In this document: positions 46,801 through 58,555 of the stretch, one piece after another
How positions within the stretch are numbered: position 1 is the stretch's first letter
Layout of the letters: each line of letters starts with the position of its first letter
NCBI RefSeq assembly: GCF_047495875.1
Contig: NC_092480.1
Coordinates: 1,240,001-1,304,000 of the forward strand
Direction: 5' to 3'
Origin: Pithys albifrons albifrons
Lineage: Eukaryota; Chordata; Aves; Passeriformes; Thamnophilidae
Length of the DNA stretch: 64,000 nt
Made by a program: the position numbers and the translations under genes
The notes under the pieces: model-generated
What the model saw: only the letters and a program-made list of their open reading frames with translations
What the model was told of the DNA's origin: nothing
Databases searched by the model: none

Positions 46801-49800
46801 GGTTCTCTGCTACCTGCTTCACTGCCAACTGCTTCACACCAACTTTTTTTGGAGACTTTTAAATTATTCAGGCATGACACAGAGCACGGGGGTTTGCATT
46901 CTTAATTGGCAAAGCCTTTTCCCACTCCTGTCTGAAGGCCCCTGAGCTGTCCTGCCAATTTATTCTGATCCTGCTTCACAAGCCTTGCAAACATCTTTCC
47001 CAGGGCTGCCCAGAAGCCCTGTCAGTGTAACTGAATCCTCATCTGCCACTTCTGATCATCTCCTGAGGCTTTCCTGGGGTTCTCCTGTTTGACTTGTGAC
47101 ACCCCTTCCTGCAGCCACCCTGCCCTCCAGGAAAGCCCTGTTGGTGCCCTCTGAACTGCATTAGCCACAGCTCTGCCCCAGCAAGGGGAGATTGAGGAAA
47201 TAAATAGCTGGGGATATAGATAAAAAACGGTTTAAAAAAGGAAAAAAAAAACCAACTACCAGAAATAGGGAAGAGGCAGCAGAATGGAACATTTCCCACT
47301 ACTTCTCATTTTCTTCTTCTATTCTCTGCACTTTCTTGCTCTCTCAGGACATTCTTCTCTCATTTATCTTCCTTGTCTCCTGGTGTTTTCTCTTACTGTC
47401 AGCAATTATCCCTGTCACCTCTCACAGCTTCCTACCTGGACTCCTGCAAAGACGTGGCCAAGCCTTTTGCAGATGGATCAGGCTGTGCTCAGGGAAGAGC
47501 TGCACATGTCGGGGCAGGACTTGCTGTCACAGGGCTGTGTCATGGCTTGGGACTTGTCACTGCAATGTCACACAGCCCTGTCTCAGTCAGCTGGGATGGG
47601 TCTGACAGCAGGATGTTCACACCACAGAGCCTGGCAAGAAAGGGGCACTCTGACAGACCCCAAAGCATCCGTATTTCTCCCTGTGCTCCTTCATCCTTTC
47701 ACTCTGCTCATCCCCTTACTGACTTTACCCAGTTGCCCTCTATTCACCTCTTCCTCTTCTGCAAAATGATAGTTGTATTTTCCCTTCTCTGAAATTTCTT
47801 GGCCCCTTTCTGCTGTTACACAGCCCTGTTCAAGTTCCTGGAGATTCATTTTATGTTTTTATTTCCCTCTTTCTCCTTCCACCCCCTTCCCCACGCAGAT
47901 ACACACCCCTGATTTACAGCAGTAGCAGGAGGCTGATGTTCTCTGCTCCATCCCCAGAGCCATTAGGGGCCAATTCATCACAGAAATGCCCCAGCCAAAG
48001 TGACTGGAAGATGCTTTACAGTCGCTGTCCCTGCCACAGTGTGGAGTCCTGGCCAGGGGTTTGCACTGTAACATGTCAGCTCTCTGCCTGAGCAGGGCAG
48101 GGAGAGAGCTGTCTCAAGGCAGAAATATTATTTACAAGATAATGTGGCTCATGGAGGAGGGAAGAGGAAGAAAAGTGGATGCCAGTGCTGAGGATGTCGG
48201 GGAGCAGCGAGTTTTGGTGTCTGCAGCATCACAGACACAGCTCTGAGCTCTAAATGACAGACCAGGGGAAGGCAGGGGGTGGGATGCTGCCCAGGGATGC
48301 TCTGGGGGTCACAGTGAGGCAAGAGAAACCAGGATGGCATGGAAAGGGGTGAGGAATCAGTGTCAGAGCAGCTCCTGAGCAGAGTTCTGGCTGGCAGCGA
48401 TGGCCCAGCACGGTGCCAGGAGCTGGGGGGGTTTGTACCCATCAGGGCTCTGCTGTGCAGGTTGGTGTGGACCAGAGGGGGCTGCCCTGGGAGGTGTTTT
48501 CACACCTCACCACTCCTGGATGTCGGCAGAGAATGTGAGAGGTGGGGAGGGCTGGCTGGGAGCTGAGACCTGGGGCCAGGCTCCTGCCTGTGGGCTGTCA
48601 GGGAGCCCACCCTGGGCTGGGCCAGTGCTGAATCCACGGGTGGCAGGGGGAGCAAGAGGCAGATTTTCACCCTGCATAGTCTCTTATATGTTGCCCTACG
48701 TGGTTTGGGAATGTGCAGGTCTTTTATAACCACATTTACTGGGTTTTATTCCTTTGCACATGGAAAGTGAGTGTCATTTTGAGACCTTGGGGGTGGTAGT
48801 TTAGGGGAGATCCTGGTTCCCACTATGGTACCCAAAGCCCTAATTGTCACGGACCAAGGCCAGTATCAGGTCTCCAAGGGCAGCCAGTAGCCAGGGCAGT
48901 AAGAAAAGTATGAAAATTGGATGTGGTAGACAAGTTTTGCAAAGCACCTTGTTCCCTCAGCCCTGTCTTGCTCCCCTCCCCTGAATTTCTTTTCCTCCTC
49001 CTCCTCCTCCTTCTTCCTCCATTCCAATTATCTCCTCCTTTCATCACTGCCGGAGTTGTAAGTACAAAGTACCAATTAGCTACTTTTCAAGTTTAATTAG
49101 CTTGGAAGGTAGACCAAATTAAATCCTTTTATCACAGGTTTCAAAGCACTTTCCCATCAGGCCCATGGGATGGGTTTGCTTTGAGTGAGGCCCATGTTGG
49201 TCACCGAGGAGCTGGCCCAGGTCACAGAGCTCTCCAGCCATGGGGCAAGCAGGAGATGAAATGCAAGATATGTCCCCCTCTTACCCTTAAATCCTTCACT
49301 CAGGACACTCTTTTGGAAAGCCTTAGGGGTGCACATGCCCCTGCTCCACCTCAGTGCACTCAACATTGCTCTTTAGCTCTTTCAAGATCTCCTCAAACAA
49401 AGCTCTCCTTCATTCCAGCAGCACCAGGAATTCAGTGAATACACTTTGACAAAGCCCAGCAGAAGGCTTTCAAAACAGTTAAACAAGATCAAGTAGCAGG
49501 TCCCCTTGAGTGCTTGGAAGCACCTTTATTCCCTAAACCCTTCTTTCTTTGAGGACTGAACAAAGGCTGAATAGCAGAGCCAGGAATAACCACCTGATTT
49601 AAGGCGAAATTGCAGGATGGAGTAAGGAAGGGGTTAACTCTTGGAAACACAGTGTTGTAGCCACAATTCTGTTCCTCTTGAGCTCTGAGTGCTGTGTTTC
49701 ACCATGACCTGTCTCCCTCCATGGGGCTGTCTGGGCACAGCCACCAGAGGCAACTTCAGGGCGAGCTGGCACTTTGCTCCTGGAATCCCTGGTGGTGCCA

Positions 49801-49858
49801 GTCCTGGAGCCTCACTGATGGCCTCACCCTCTCTCCTGTGCTTCCCTGTGTGTTGCAG

Positions 49859-50006
49859 ACAAGCCACTACCTCAGAGTGCCCCAGGAGGCATTATTGGCA
49901 TCGTGGGAGGTGTGGTAGCAGCCGCCCTCATCCTCGGCGTGGTCATCACCGTCATCATCGTCTACAGGCGGCAGCAGAAGAGCCGCTCGGACACAGACAC
50001 CGACCT
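49859..50006 (+). CDS. NECTIN1: NECTIN1 alternative (beta-type) stalk and transmembrane exon
   Basis: The acceptor is 'gtgtgttgcag'. AC joins the leftover G of exon 5 to give Asp, then K-P-L-P-Q. Next comes a Gly/Val/Ile-rich transmembrane helix (I-I-G-I-V-G-G to V-I-I-V-Y) with the stop-transfer R-R-Q-Q-K-S, ending D-T-D-T-D and two bases (CT) before the donor gtgagt. It aligns in position and character with the mammalian nectin-1 beta (HIgR) exon, which likewise follows exon 5 with an acidic residue, K-P, and the tail start R/N-R-Q-Q-K-S. It replaces the alpha transmembrane and tail, removing the afadin ligand. The 148-nt length and phase match exon 5 on one side and 51923 on the other. Confidence 0.93.
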
Positions 50007-51922
50007 GTGAGTACCCCCCGCCCCCAGAGCCACAGCCCACTGTGCCACAGGGGCCATGGGGTGGCAGAGAGCACCTCTGGCCCCTGCACCACCTGCACAC
50101 AAGGGAAAATTGCTGCCATTTCTTCCTCTCTGCCACCCCTTGGCTCACTCCCCTGATTCGCTTCCCTTCCTTGGGGCTCCCCAGGGCTTTCCATCCTGTT
50201 CTCTCCTGGGTTTGGAGCTCTTGTCACAAGCCTGAAGTGGCAGCTGAAGCACAGTGATGTTCACCCAGCTGCTGGTTTTGCTGTAGCCTATTCTAGGCCC
50301 TGGTGCAGCAGCTTTCAGTGCCCCTCTCACCTCCAGGGGTAGAAGAGGATCCTGTTCTTCCTTTCTCAGTGAAATGGCTTCAGGCTCCAGAATTGGATTG
50401 AGTGACATTCTGTCATCAAAGAGTCACCCTGAGCACTTCTGCATGTAGCCCAAAGAGTCTGGAAAGGACTCACATCCACTCTGCATTCCAGTTTTGCACA
50501 TACAGTGACACGAACTCTGGCAATAGTAGGGAGAGAAGACACCCAGGGCCTGCTCTTTGGCAGGTACTTGCTTTGCTCTGCCCTGCCCTGCCCAACACAG
50601 ATGCCAGGCAGGGAATTGTGTGGTGTGGAGGTCAGTTTATGCAGCATGAACCTCTTCAGAAACATTTACCCTGGGCTCTTCTGAAAAGCTCTATCTTGTC
50701 ACCAGCTCTTCACCAGAGCACCCTCCTCCCTTCCCACCTCCCTTCCCTGCCATCTCACAGGGCAGGCACGGAATGCCCAAGGCCCAGAGGTTGCTTTTAT
50801 CTTCCACAACCCCCCCCCTTCATTGTTGTTACACCTTGGGCACATTTTGTGCTCCATTTAGTCCCATTTGAGAGAGGGCACTGGAGGAGAGCAGCAGAGG
50901 GAGGGGAGAGGAGCGGGGAGAGCAGGAGCAGAGACAGAAAAGGCACACAAACAAAAACCAGCACCACGAGGTGCAATTGCATCAACAGCATCAGCCCTGT
51001 GAGGGAGATGCATCCTGACAATGCACTTCCCACAATGGCCCTCCACCAGGCTCAGGGAAGAGCCACTTACCAGAGAACAGCAACACGACAGTGCCCTGCT
51101 CTGCAGAGGTGCTGCCTCTATTGTGCAACCTGATCCAAAAGGTAATAGAATTTCTTTTCTCTAGAGCCATAAAGTCAATGTTTTGCAGAAGCCTCTTTTA
51201 CCCTCTCCTTCACCCCAACACTCTGGTGCCACGCTGGAATCCACTGGGCTGCCAAGGGAAGTCTCCCATCTCCATCAGATCTGGGGGGGTTTGTACAGCA
51301 AGGAGGGAGGGGGAGCCAGCTAATTAGGGATCAGAGTTTTAATAAGTTTTTTTAAAAGGATTAGACACATCTGTGCATGTGAACAGAATGTGCAGAGACA
51401 CCCTCTAGGCTGGGATTACCATGGCTGCCAATCCCTTTGCTCTGGGGCAAAAGCTGATCCCCTGCCTGGGGGTCAGGGATAAAGGTCCCATGGCTGGGAG
51501 GAGGATCCAGAGTCCTCCTGGGATGCCTGGGCAGGGCTGCCATTCCAGGTGAGCTGCCACACTGGGGTTGGCATTACCTTGTTACCCCTTTCCAGTACTT
51601 TGCAGCCACAAACTGAACCACCTGCCATGGGAGGGTTTTTGAGCCCTCCCAAAGCTCTGTCCCAGCTCCACCCTCGGGATCTGCAATCCCACATGGAGAT
51701 TTGCCTGGAACAGGAACAGAATGCAAGGAGGGAGTTTGTTTCTATTTACAGTTCCAGTTGGGGTGAGGGAAAGGGCAGGGGGGAGCTCCTGAGAAGAGTC
51801 TATACGATTATATTGGCAGCTTGGTGACAAACACAATCAAACCTTTGGTGCATGCAGGACACATCAAAGCAGCAGATCCCTTTCCTTTGCTCTCTAATCA
51901 TCAGACACTCCTTTCCCTGCAG
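50007..51922 (+). other. NECTIN1: Intron between beta-type transmembrane and first tail exon
   Basis: A 1.9-kb intron from donor gtgagt to acceptor 'ctttccctgcag'. There is a C-run near 50811 and purine-rich sequence around 50880-50945. No additional exon was recognised. Confidence 0.85.
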
Positions 51923-52010
51923 AATTGACTTGCCTCCATCCCACAAACCTGCCCCTCCACCAAAGAGGAAACAGGAGATGAAAAGCCACCTGACTCCAGA
52001 AGATATCCAG
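51923..52010 (+). CDS. NECTIN1: NECTIN1 beta-type cytoplasmic exon 1
   Basis: An 88-nt exon: A completes Leu (CT|A), followed by 29 codons. It is Pro/Lys-rich (L-P-P-S-H-K-P-A-P-P-P-K-R-K) and ends L-T-P-E-D-I-Q. The P-E-D-I-Q-V-V-H-L-D block formed with the next exon is shared with the mammalian beta isoform and with nectin-3 tails. It ends on a codon boundary. The donor gtgtgt is suboptimal, and reading through would enter intron sequence. The proline-rich part could bind SH3 domains (inference). Confidence 0.9.
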
Positions 52011-52626
52011 GTGTGTGTCCCCAGCCCTCCTCTGGCAAGGGAAACCTTTTCCAAGCAGAGTCCACAGCACCCGAGTGTTGGAAAATGGGGTTTGCAAGAG
52101 CAAAGAAGTCCATGGCCTTAAGTCTGAGGGGCAGAAAGTAAAGACTTCTCAAGGCCAGGTTGGACAGGGCTGTGAACAGCCTCGTCTAGTGGAAGGTTGG
52201 AACTAAATTATCTTTAAGGTTCCTTCCAACCCAAACCATTTTGGGATTCTGGGATTCTGTGATCCTGTGACTTGTCCTCCCAGAACTGCCAGAGTTTGGC
52301 ACTAATTGAAAGCTGTAATTTGGATTCTGCTAAGTCCCTTTTGTGGGTATTGATTCCAAAGGAGTTGGATTTCAGGCGGGCTCTTGGGCATGAGGATTTT
52401 TGAGCCTCCCCCTGTTTTGAATGGCACAAGTGGTAGTGAGGGATGTGAGAATGAAAGAAAGAGAGAAGGAGGCAAATAATATTGTAGGTTCAAGGAAGGA
52501 GGTGAGATGTACTGCCCTTTGTGGAGGTATCTTGTTGTGGTGTCATCTGGAGCAGACATTGCCCCAGACTCTGACAGAAGGACAGTCCTTGCTCTTCTCA
52601 ACCCTCTTCTCTCTCCTCTATTCCAG
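52011..52626 (+). other. NECTIN1: Short intron containing a CR1 3' end
   Basis: A 616-bp intron. A CR1 fragment sits at 52148-52270. The 3' end is pyrimidine-rich ('cctcttctctctcctctattccag') before the exon at 52627. Confidence 0.88.
52148..52270 (+). repeat. CR1 LINE 3'-end fragment, sense, with octamer tail
   Basis: It reads 'tcaaggccaggttggacagg', 'gtctagtggaaggttggaac', 'tctttaaggttccttccaac' and 'ccaaaccattttgggattct', then GGATTCTG/TGATCCTGTG octamer-like repeats, the diagnostic CR1 3' tail. It is in the same orientation as NECTIN1, opposite to the copies at 1345 and 4437. An internal segment is missing relative to typical copies. Confidence 0.92.
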
Positions 52627-52737
52627 GTTGTTCACTTAGACAACATGAAACACGAGGAGGAGATCCAGAAGCTCCCTTTGCAGGCTCCATACTATGACAT
52701 GGCAGCCCCTGAGCCCTCTCCCTACATTGACAAACTG
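52627..52737 (+). CDS. NECTIN1: NECTIN1 beta-type cytoplasmic exon 2
   Basis: A 111-nt exon, phase 0 on both sides (37 codons), between acceptor 'cctctattccag' and donor gtaagg. It begins V-V-H-L-D, continues with a charged run H-E-E-E-I-Q-K-L, then L-Q-A-P-Y-Y-D-M and S-P-Y-I-D-K-L. The blocks Q-V-V-H-L-D and L-Q-x-P-Y-Y-D match the mammalian beta tail. Mammals then read to a stop in their own sequence, whereas here the exon is spliced to 58556. In this bird Y-Y-D-M fits the Y-x-x-M consensus for the PI3K p85 SH2 domain; the mammalian counterpart has Leu at the last position. As a phase-0 cassette it could be skipped without a frameshift. Confidence 0.9.
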
Positions 52738-52785
52738 GTAAGGATCTCCTGGTGCTGGTGGTGCTGCCTGGCATCTCCCTCAGCT

Positions 52786-52941
52786 CTCCCTCAGCCTCAC
52801 CCTCAGCCTCATCCTCACCCTCAGCCTCATCCTCACCCTCAGCCCCAGCCTCACCCTCAGCCTCATCCTCACCCTCAGCCTCATCCTCACCCTCAGCCCC
52901 AGCCTCAGCCTCATCCTCATCCTCACCCTCAGCCCCAGCCT
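52786..52941. repeat. CCTCAG/CCTCAT hexamer-based minisatellite
   Basis: A degenerate array of 6-bp units (CCTCAG, CCTCAC, CCTCAT, CCCCAG) has 18-30-bp higher periodicity over about 155 bp. It starts 49 bases after the exon donor at 52738. The frame following the exon stays open through it (Pro/His/Gln-rich), purely because of the unit length. Confidence 0.93.
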
Positions 52942-53096
52942 CGCTGCCTTGCACACAGCATCTCTCTCCCTAAAAATAAAGACCCCCATGAGCAGCTCCA
53001 CAGCCCAGGATTGTCCTGTCCTGGAGGAAGGGACCTTCCACACTGACCTCAGCTCACTTTTCAGAGACTCTAACTCAGCATTGCCCTTTTCCACAG

Positions 53097-53180
53097 GTCC
53101 TAGAGCTGTATTTTTATGGACCATTCCTTGGTGAAACACCCCTGCTGACTCCAAATCCTTTACCTACCTATGACACCTAA
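53097..53180 (+). other. Candidate alternative terminal exon (weak)
   Basis: The acceptor-like 'ttgcccttttccacag' is followed by a frame open in phase 0 for 27 codons ending in TAA. It is compatible with splicing from the donor at 52738. The peptide begins V-L-E-L-Y-F-Y-G-P and ends L-P-T-Y-D-T. It shows no similarity I recognise, including to the mammalian beta C-terminus. An 81-nt open frame arises easily by chance, so transcript evidence is needed. Confidence 0.18.
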
Positions 53181-56100
53181 ACCTTCAAGCCACCCATCCC
53201 ACCCTGGCCACTCCTCACCTCCTGCCATGAGCCCCTGTTAGAGTTTGCAGCTGAAGGAAGCAGCAGTGAGAGCTTCACACAGCAATTATCTGCAGGGCAG
53301 AGCGTGCCAGTCTTTGACTCTCACTTGACAACAGGTTCTTTAAACCCCTTTTTCTGTGTGTGTGGATTTGTTCAGCCTCAGATGGGGAGATGATAATGTG
53401 AAGCAGCAGCAGCAGTGAGATTAAGGGTCAGGAAAAGATATTAGCAGCCACGTGGGAAAGGCTGGTTTGCCAGGAGAGAGGCTGAAGGAGGAAATGTCAG
53501 ATGCAAAGGCATAGGAAACAGAAGACAGGTAAGATTAGAGTTCTTTTGTGATGAGCAAACAGAAAACCTTCCTCCCAGCAGGCCTCAGCCAGCATCCTTT
53601 CCCTCCCTCGCCCCGTGGCACGGAGCTGCTCCTCCTCTTTATCCATGGGAGACAAAATATCCCCGTGTAAATGCTGCAGGTCTCTCCCAAACTCTTCCTG
53701 CACCAGGGATGGTTCAGAGCCCTCCACACTGAGCCTGGTGCTCCAGCAATGGGAGCCCATTTGTTTGAGGAAGCTGTGCAAATACCAGCCCACTCCAGAG
53801 TAATATTTTATGAACATAACTAATTATAACCCAGTTCATCCTGGAATGACCCTCTAATGTGTGTTCCTGTGCAGATAATGGAAGGACAGGGCCCAGTGAC
53901 CTTTAGCTGGCAGAAGTCTGCAGTGAGACAGATGCCCAGGGCGTTGGAAATGTGGAGCCACAGTTCTGTGCTGAGCTGTGTGCATGTGATCCCAATTTTC
54001 TTCATCCCAGCTGAACATGGCCAATGTCCCCGAAGAAAATCTTCCCCCTGGAGCCATCCCTCAGTCCTGGGGCTGGCCTTTCTAATCCTTGCTGAGTGGG
54101 AGCTGAGTTTTAAATGAAGCACAGGGTGCTGGAGCAAGACATCTGCTGGGGGAGCAGCTGAGAGCTGAATTTCAGGCAAGCAGGAGGATGGAGGAGCTCA
54201 TTTCGGGAAATAACGAGCAGTCAGTTAATTAAGTGGCAGAGTTAGTGATGTGAGATGGGGCCTGATGGGTAGCTGCTCTGTAACCATGGGAACAGAGTTT
54301 GCTGCTCTCAGTCCTGGTCTGAGAAGATGCATTTCCATGTCCCATGCTTGGCACTCACTGCTCCCCACCCCTGGATTTAGCCAAGAGGTGACGGACTGTG
54401 GAGCCCTCGTTTCATCTGGCCCATGAAGGACTCGCTTTGCAGCAAGGATGTGGTGTCTGGGTGACTTAAATGCTGCTGCCACAGCCCCATCTGCTCCTGG
54501 CATGGGTCTGGCACAGCTGGGGCTTGGCCCTGTCCCCTGCTCAGCTCCTGCAAACAGTGTCCCACTCCCCCATCACAGCCCTGCCCCGTGCCCTGGCTCT
54601 GCCCCAGCAGCGAGCTCAGGCTCTCTCCATCCCTTGCTGCATCACCCTCTGCTTTGGGCAGGCAGCAGGCTGGGCAGGTTTGGGACTGGCAAGGGGGAGA
54701 GGGTGTTGCTTTGCTGCCAAGGAGTGCTGATTGTGCTGGCTCCTGCCCAGGTAACACAGGCAGTACGTGCTGCTGCAGCCAGGCCAGGTGTGCCCACGCT
54801 GCCCAGCCAGGTTTGCAAAGGAACCAGCTCTTGCCCTTGTCCCTGCAGGGAAAAAAGGGACCTGCATCACTTGTTTCAGCTCTTAAGCATTGCAGAGGCC
54901 CCTTGTTCTTGTCACACTTTGGGGTTTGAGAAGTGTCTGGGGCAGCACTGGTGTGGAAACCTCCAGGGAAGAGCAGCAGGGATAGTGATGCTGCCAAACT
55001 CCCAGCCCAGTTCCAGTAACCACATTCCCTGGGATGGAGCAAGGCAAGCCAGACCTGCCCAATCCTTCACCTTGGGACCTTGGTCAGATGGAGGATGAGG
55101 AGGGAAGCACATCCCTTCAGCTTCACCTGGTCCCTGCCAACCTCCCTCTGCTACAGCCCCACTCCCACCATGTTCAGACAGAGGATCTGTGGTTTGGGAT
55201 CCCTTAGGGGGGCAGGCACAGCAGAAGGGCAGGATATTCCTGTTCTGCTTGTACTTCCTCTGGAGATTTGACTTGGGAGGGAAGAAGATGAGAGTGGAAG
55301 GGAAGGGATTCTGCAGGAAAGCAGGGCGGGTGCATTCAGCTTTAAATGAATTGTGCAAAACCTCATAATTTGGGATAAACGAGATTTATCACAAGGCAGC
55401 ATGAAAGCCACTGCCTGGGGTGGACAATTTCACAGCTCTAGAATAGGAGGCAGAGAGTGATTAGAGATGGCAAAGAGTGAGGGAGGGGGAAATGGGAGAG
55501 GTGCCAGGAGAAAATAAAAGGGGCAGGTGGAGGAGGAACCTCCAAGGAGGGTGTGCAGGGATGTGTGTGTGGACATGTGCAGGCAGGGAACAGGAGAAGG
55601 AGAGAGGCTGGGACGTGTCTGCAGGGGCAGGACACCTGCAGAAGGGAGCAGGGGGGAGCCCTGTGGCAGAATTATGTGGGAATATGTATATTGAGGGGTT
55701 GCAGACTGTGGCAAAGCCAATGGGGAGAGACAGCCCCGAAATGCCCAAGGACAGTGGGGTGGACAGTTAAGAAGGGGGTGCAGGGGTGGGGGCACTGCCT
55801 GCAGCATTTGTGTCTGAGCTCCTGGGGGGCAAGGGGTTTATGTGAGAGTGTCAAAGCAGGGGTGAGGGGGATGGAGAGGTGTTCCAGACAGCACATGTGG
55901 GTGGCTGCAGGTGTGCCCTGTGTGTGTGAGCAGAGAGCTGGGGGTGAGTGCCTGGAGCAGCAGGGCTGGGATGAGCACTGTAGTGTCAGCATTTGCACGG
56001 GGAGAGGGCAAAGTTTCATTGCTGCAGATGGCAAAATAATTCCTGCAGTTTGCAGGGCAATTACCAGGGTGCCAATGCCAATGATTTACAGCCAGAGCGG

Positions 56101-57012
56101 GGCCAGACCTTGTATACAAGTCACATTATTGATATTGTAATAAATTCTGCTCCAAACGAGCAGCAGGGAGCAGGAGGAAGCCCAACAGTGGGAGAAAGCA
56201 GGGGGACACCTCCTGGGGGAAGGGAGGGCTATTTTGGAGAGCAGTGAGGCAGAGTAGGCAGGATAGGAATGAGGAGGCAAGACAGGCTGCCTTTCTCTGG
56301 GCCTAATGGAGGTCCTGAGATGCAAAGTGCAGGGGGAAAGAGTTTGCAGGGCCTGGGTTTATGTTTGAGACTGGAGTTGGCATTACTAATTTTCCTAAAT
56401 GTCCACAATCTGGCTCCAGACACGAAGCAGAGAGGCCACAGGATACTCAACTTTCATGCCAACAACTTGCCACTGCCATCTGCTCACCAAGGACAGGACA
56501 GAGGTGACCTCGAGCCTCCTGCTCCCCCAGCATGCAGCTTGGGCAGCATGGAAATGCTGCTGCAGAGCTCCCCTCATCCATCCCTGTGGCTGAGGGGCAG
56601 GATCAGGGAGCCAAGCCCTGGCACAGGCCAGCACAGCAGGCAGAGATAATCACCCCCTGAATAACCCCTTCCAGCAACAGGCACTCCACCAGCTCATTAC
56701 AGGGCTATAAACTTCTGAAAATGGCCCTGCCACAGCTGGTCAGTGGCCGAAGAAACTTCCAAACAAAGAGGAGAGAAACATTTTCAAATTGAACACCTTT
56801 TCCATCATTTCCATGTGATGCAGCCATTTTGGAAAGGGAAGAGAGAAATGGGAAAGCTGTTCCATTTGGAAGAGGCAACTCAGCTCTCAGAGAGGCTCAG
56901 CAGATGCCTGGCTAATGCTGGCACAGGAGCCAGCCCCAAACCCAAGGATTAAAGAAGCTCCCCAGGGCAAGTGGCCAGAGTGCCCCTCACTCTGCTGTGG
57001 GCACCAAAGCTC

Positions 57013-57684
57013 TTCCTGGTGGTCCATATTCCCCTCTGAGCCAGGAGCTTTCCAGGCCATCCTGCCCTCCAGGCTTCTCCTCCTGGTGATCCATATTCCC
57101 TACAGAGCCAGGAGCTTTCCAGGCCATCCTGCCCTCCAGGCTTCTCCTCCTGGTGGTCCATATTCCCCTCTGAGCCAGGAGCTTTCCAGGCCATCCTGCC
57201 CTCCAGGCTTCTCCTCCTGGTGGTCCATATTCCCCTCTGAGCCAGGAGCTTTCCAGGCCATCCTGCCCTCCAGGCTTCTCCTCCTGGTGGTCCATATTCC
57301 CCTCTGAGCCAGGAGCTTTCCAGGCCATCCTGCCCTCCAGGCTTCTCCTCCTGGTGATCCATATTCCCTACAGAGCCAGGAGCTTTCCAGGCCATCCTGC
57401 ACTCCAGGCTTCTCCTCCTGGTGATCCATATTCCCCACTGAGCCAGGAGCTTTCCAGGCTATCCTGCCCTCCAGGCTTCTCCTCCTGGTGATCCATATTG
57501 CCCTCTGAGCCAGGAGCTTTCCAGGCCATCCTGCCCTCCAGGGTTCTCCTCCTTGAGATCCATATTGCCCTCTGAGCCAGGAGCTTTCCAGGCCATCCTG
57601 CCCTCCAGGGTTCTCCTCCTTGAGATCCATATTGCCCTCTGAGCCAGGAGCTTTCCAGGCCATCCTGCCCTCCAGGCTTCTCCC
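57013..57684. repeat. 67-bp minisatellite, 10 copies
   Basis: Ten tandem copies of a 67-bp unit contain GGTCCATATTCCCCTCTGAG, GAGCTTTCCAGGCCATCCTG and CCTCCAGGCTTCTCCTCC in order. Copies differ by a few substitutions ('ctacagag' versus 'ctctgag', 'ttgagatcc' versus 'tggtgatcc'), and the last copies form a distinct sub-variant. Because 67 is not divisible by three, the three frames rotate, so the long minus-strand ORFs repeat over 201 bp. The array ends about 870 bp before the ITIM exon. There are no unique spacers, so this is not a CRISPR array. Confidence 0.97.
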
Positions 57685-58555
57685 TTCATTGTTGTTTGCA
57701 AAGCATGAGAGATGTCCGGGCAGGAAGGATCAGACAAATTGGATAACATCCCATTCATGCAGTGCTTGCTGATAAGGCTGCTCAGTAAAGGAATAGCCAT
57801 AAATATCTGCATGCCAAAGGAGGGGGCTTTTTGCATCTCTTGGTCGTTATTACAATGACAAAATCCTCCTGCATGGTTAATCTGCAGCAGCAAACTGTGC
57901 AGTGAAGGCTCGTGTTAAATGCACCACTTCAGAGCCCTACAGGCCCCACAGGGGTAAAACAAGTGTTGGCCAAGCAGTGTCATTTCCTTGTGGCAGTTCC
58001 CCTGGAGCTGTGGCTTTGAAGCCATTCCCTCCAGGTACCTCCACCCCAAGACCCAAAATCCAAGCCTGTGATTTCCAGACGTGCCCCAAGCCTGTGTGCT
58101 GTAAGGAACCCCAAATTGTTGGTCCAAACAGACAGCTAGGTACCTGCTGAGGGTTGAGGTCACTGAACCACCCCCAGCTAAGGGAAATGCTCATCCTAGA
58201 GGGGCTGGATGGAAATCAGAACAGTGAGATGCTGGCCCAGTAAAAGGGGTGGCACTGGGAGTGCTGCCAACCTGGGCTTAGCCACCCAGCTCCATGGTGG
58301 ATTTGGAGAGCAGTGCCATTGGGACTTTTGTTTGATTTGGGATTTTACCTTACTGATTTGTTCATTACCTCCCTACCTCCTTCTTTTTAACTGTTTTTTC
58401 TTCCTCCCCTCCTCACCCTTCTCTTCTTTCTCCCTCATCCTCCACACGCCCCTGTCCCATCTCGCTGTCTCGTCTGCACGGACCCTCCGTCCCCACTGCC
58501 CACCCCACCTCCTCCCTCCTGTGTCCCCCATGCCTTGCTGCTCTCTTCTCTCCAG

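Larger units (their letters stand above)
35121..49858 (+). other. NECTIN1: Intronic interval between alpha terminal exon and beta-type exons
   Basis: 14.7 kb with no supported coding exon on either strand. Noted within it are a CCT run at 38037-38058, an AT-rich island with POU and homeodomain-like sites at about 39296-39525, a probable old CR1-family LINE body at about 39930-40600, a probable solo LTR at 43205-43897, a small GC-rich spot with a GCGGCCGC site at 46123-46130, and a CCT run near 48994-49010. The rest is unremarkable unique sequence. For transcripts using the distal exons, the intron spans 18574-49858 and the alpha exon is skipped. Confidence 0.75.
52738..58555 (+). other. NECTIN1: Intron before the ITIM-tail exon
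   Basis: A 5.8-kb intron with a CCTCAG-type array right behind the donor (52786-52941) and a 67-bp minisatellite at 57013-57684. A candidate phase-0 acceptor with a short open frame lies at 53097-53180. A pyrimidine-rich tract precedes the acceptor at 58555. No other coding segment was recognised. Confidence 0.82.

Noticed and set aside
52507..53046. 179-codon ORF covering exon 52627-52737 plus a Pro/His-rich extension
   Set aside because: The extension is the hexamer array following a good gtaagg donor. The exon has clear acceptor and donor sites and matches the beta tail, so the extension is retained intron.
57013..57684. Possible CRISPR array or repeat-protein gene on the minus strand
   Set aside because: The 67-bp units are head-to-tail without spacers and cycle through all three frames. 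It lies in an intron of NECTIN1.
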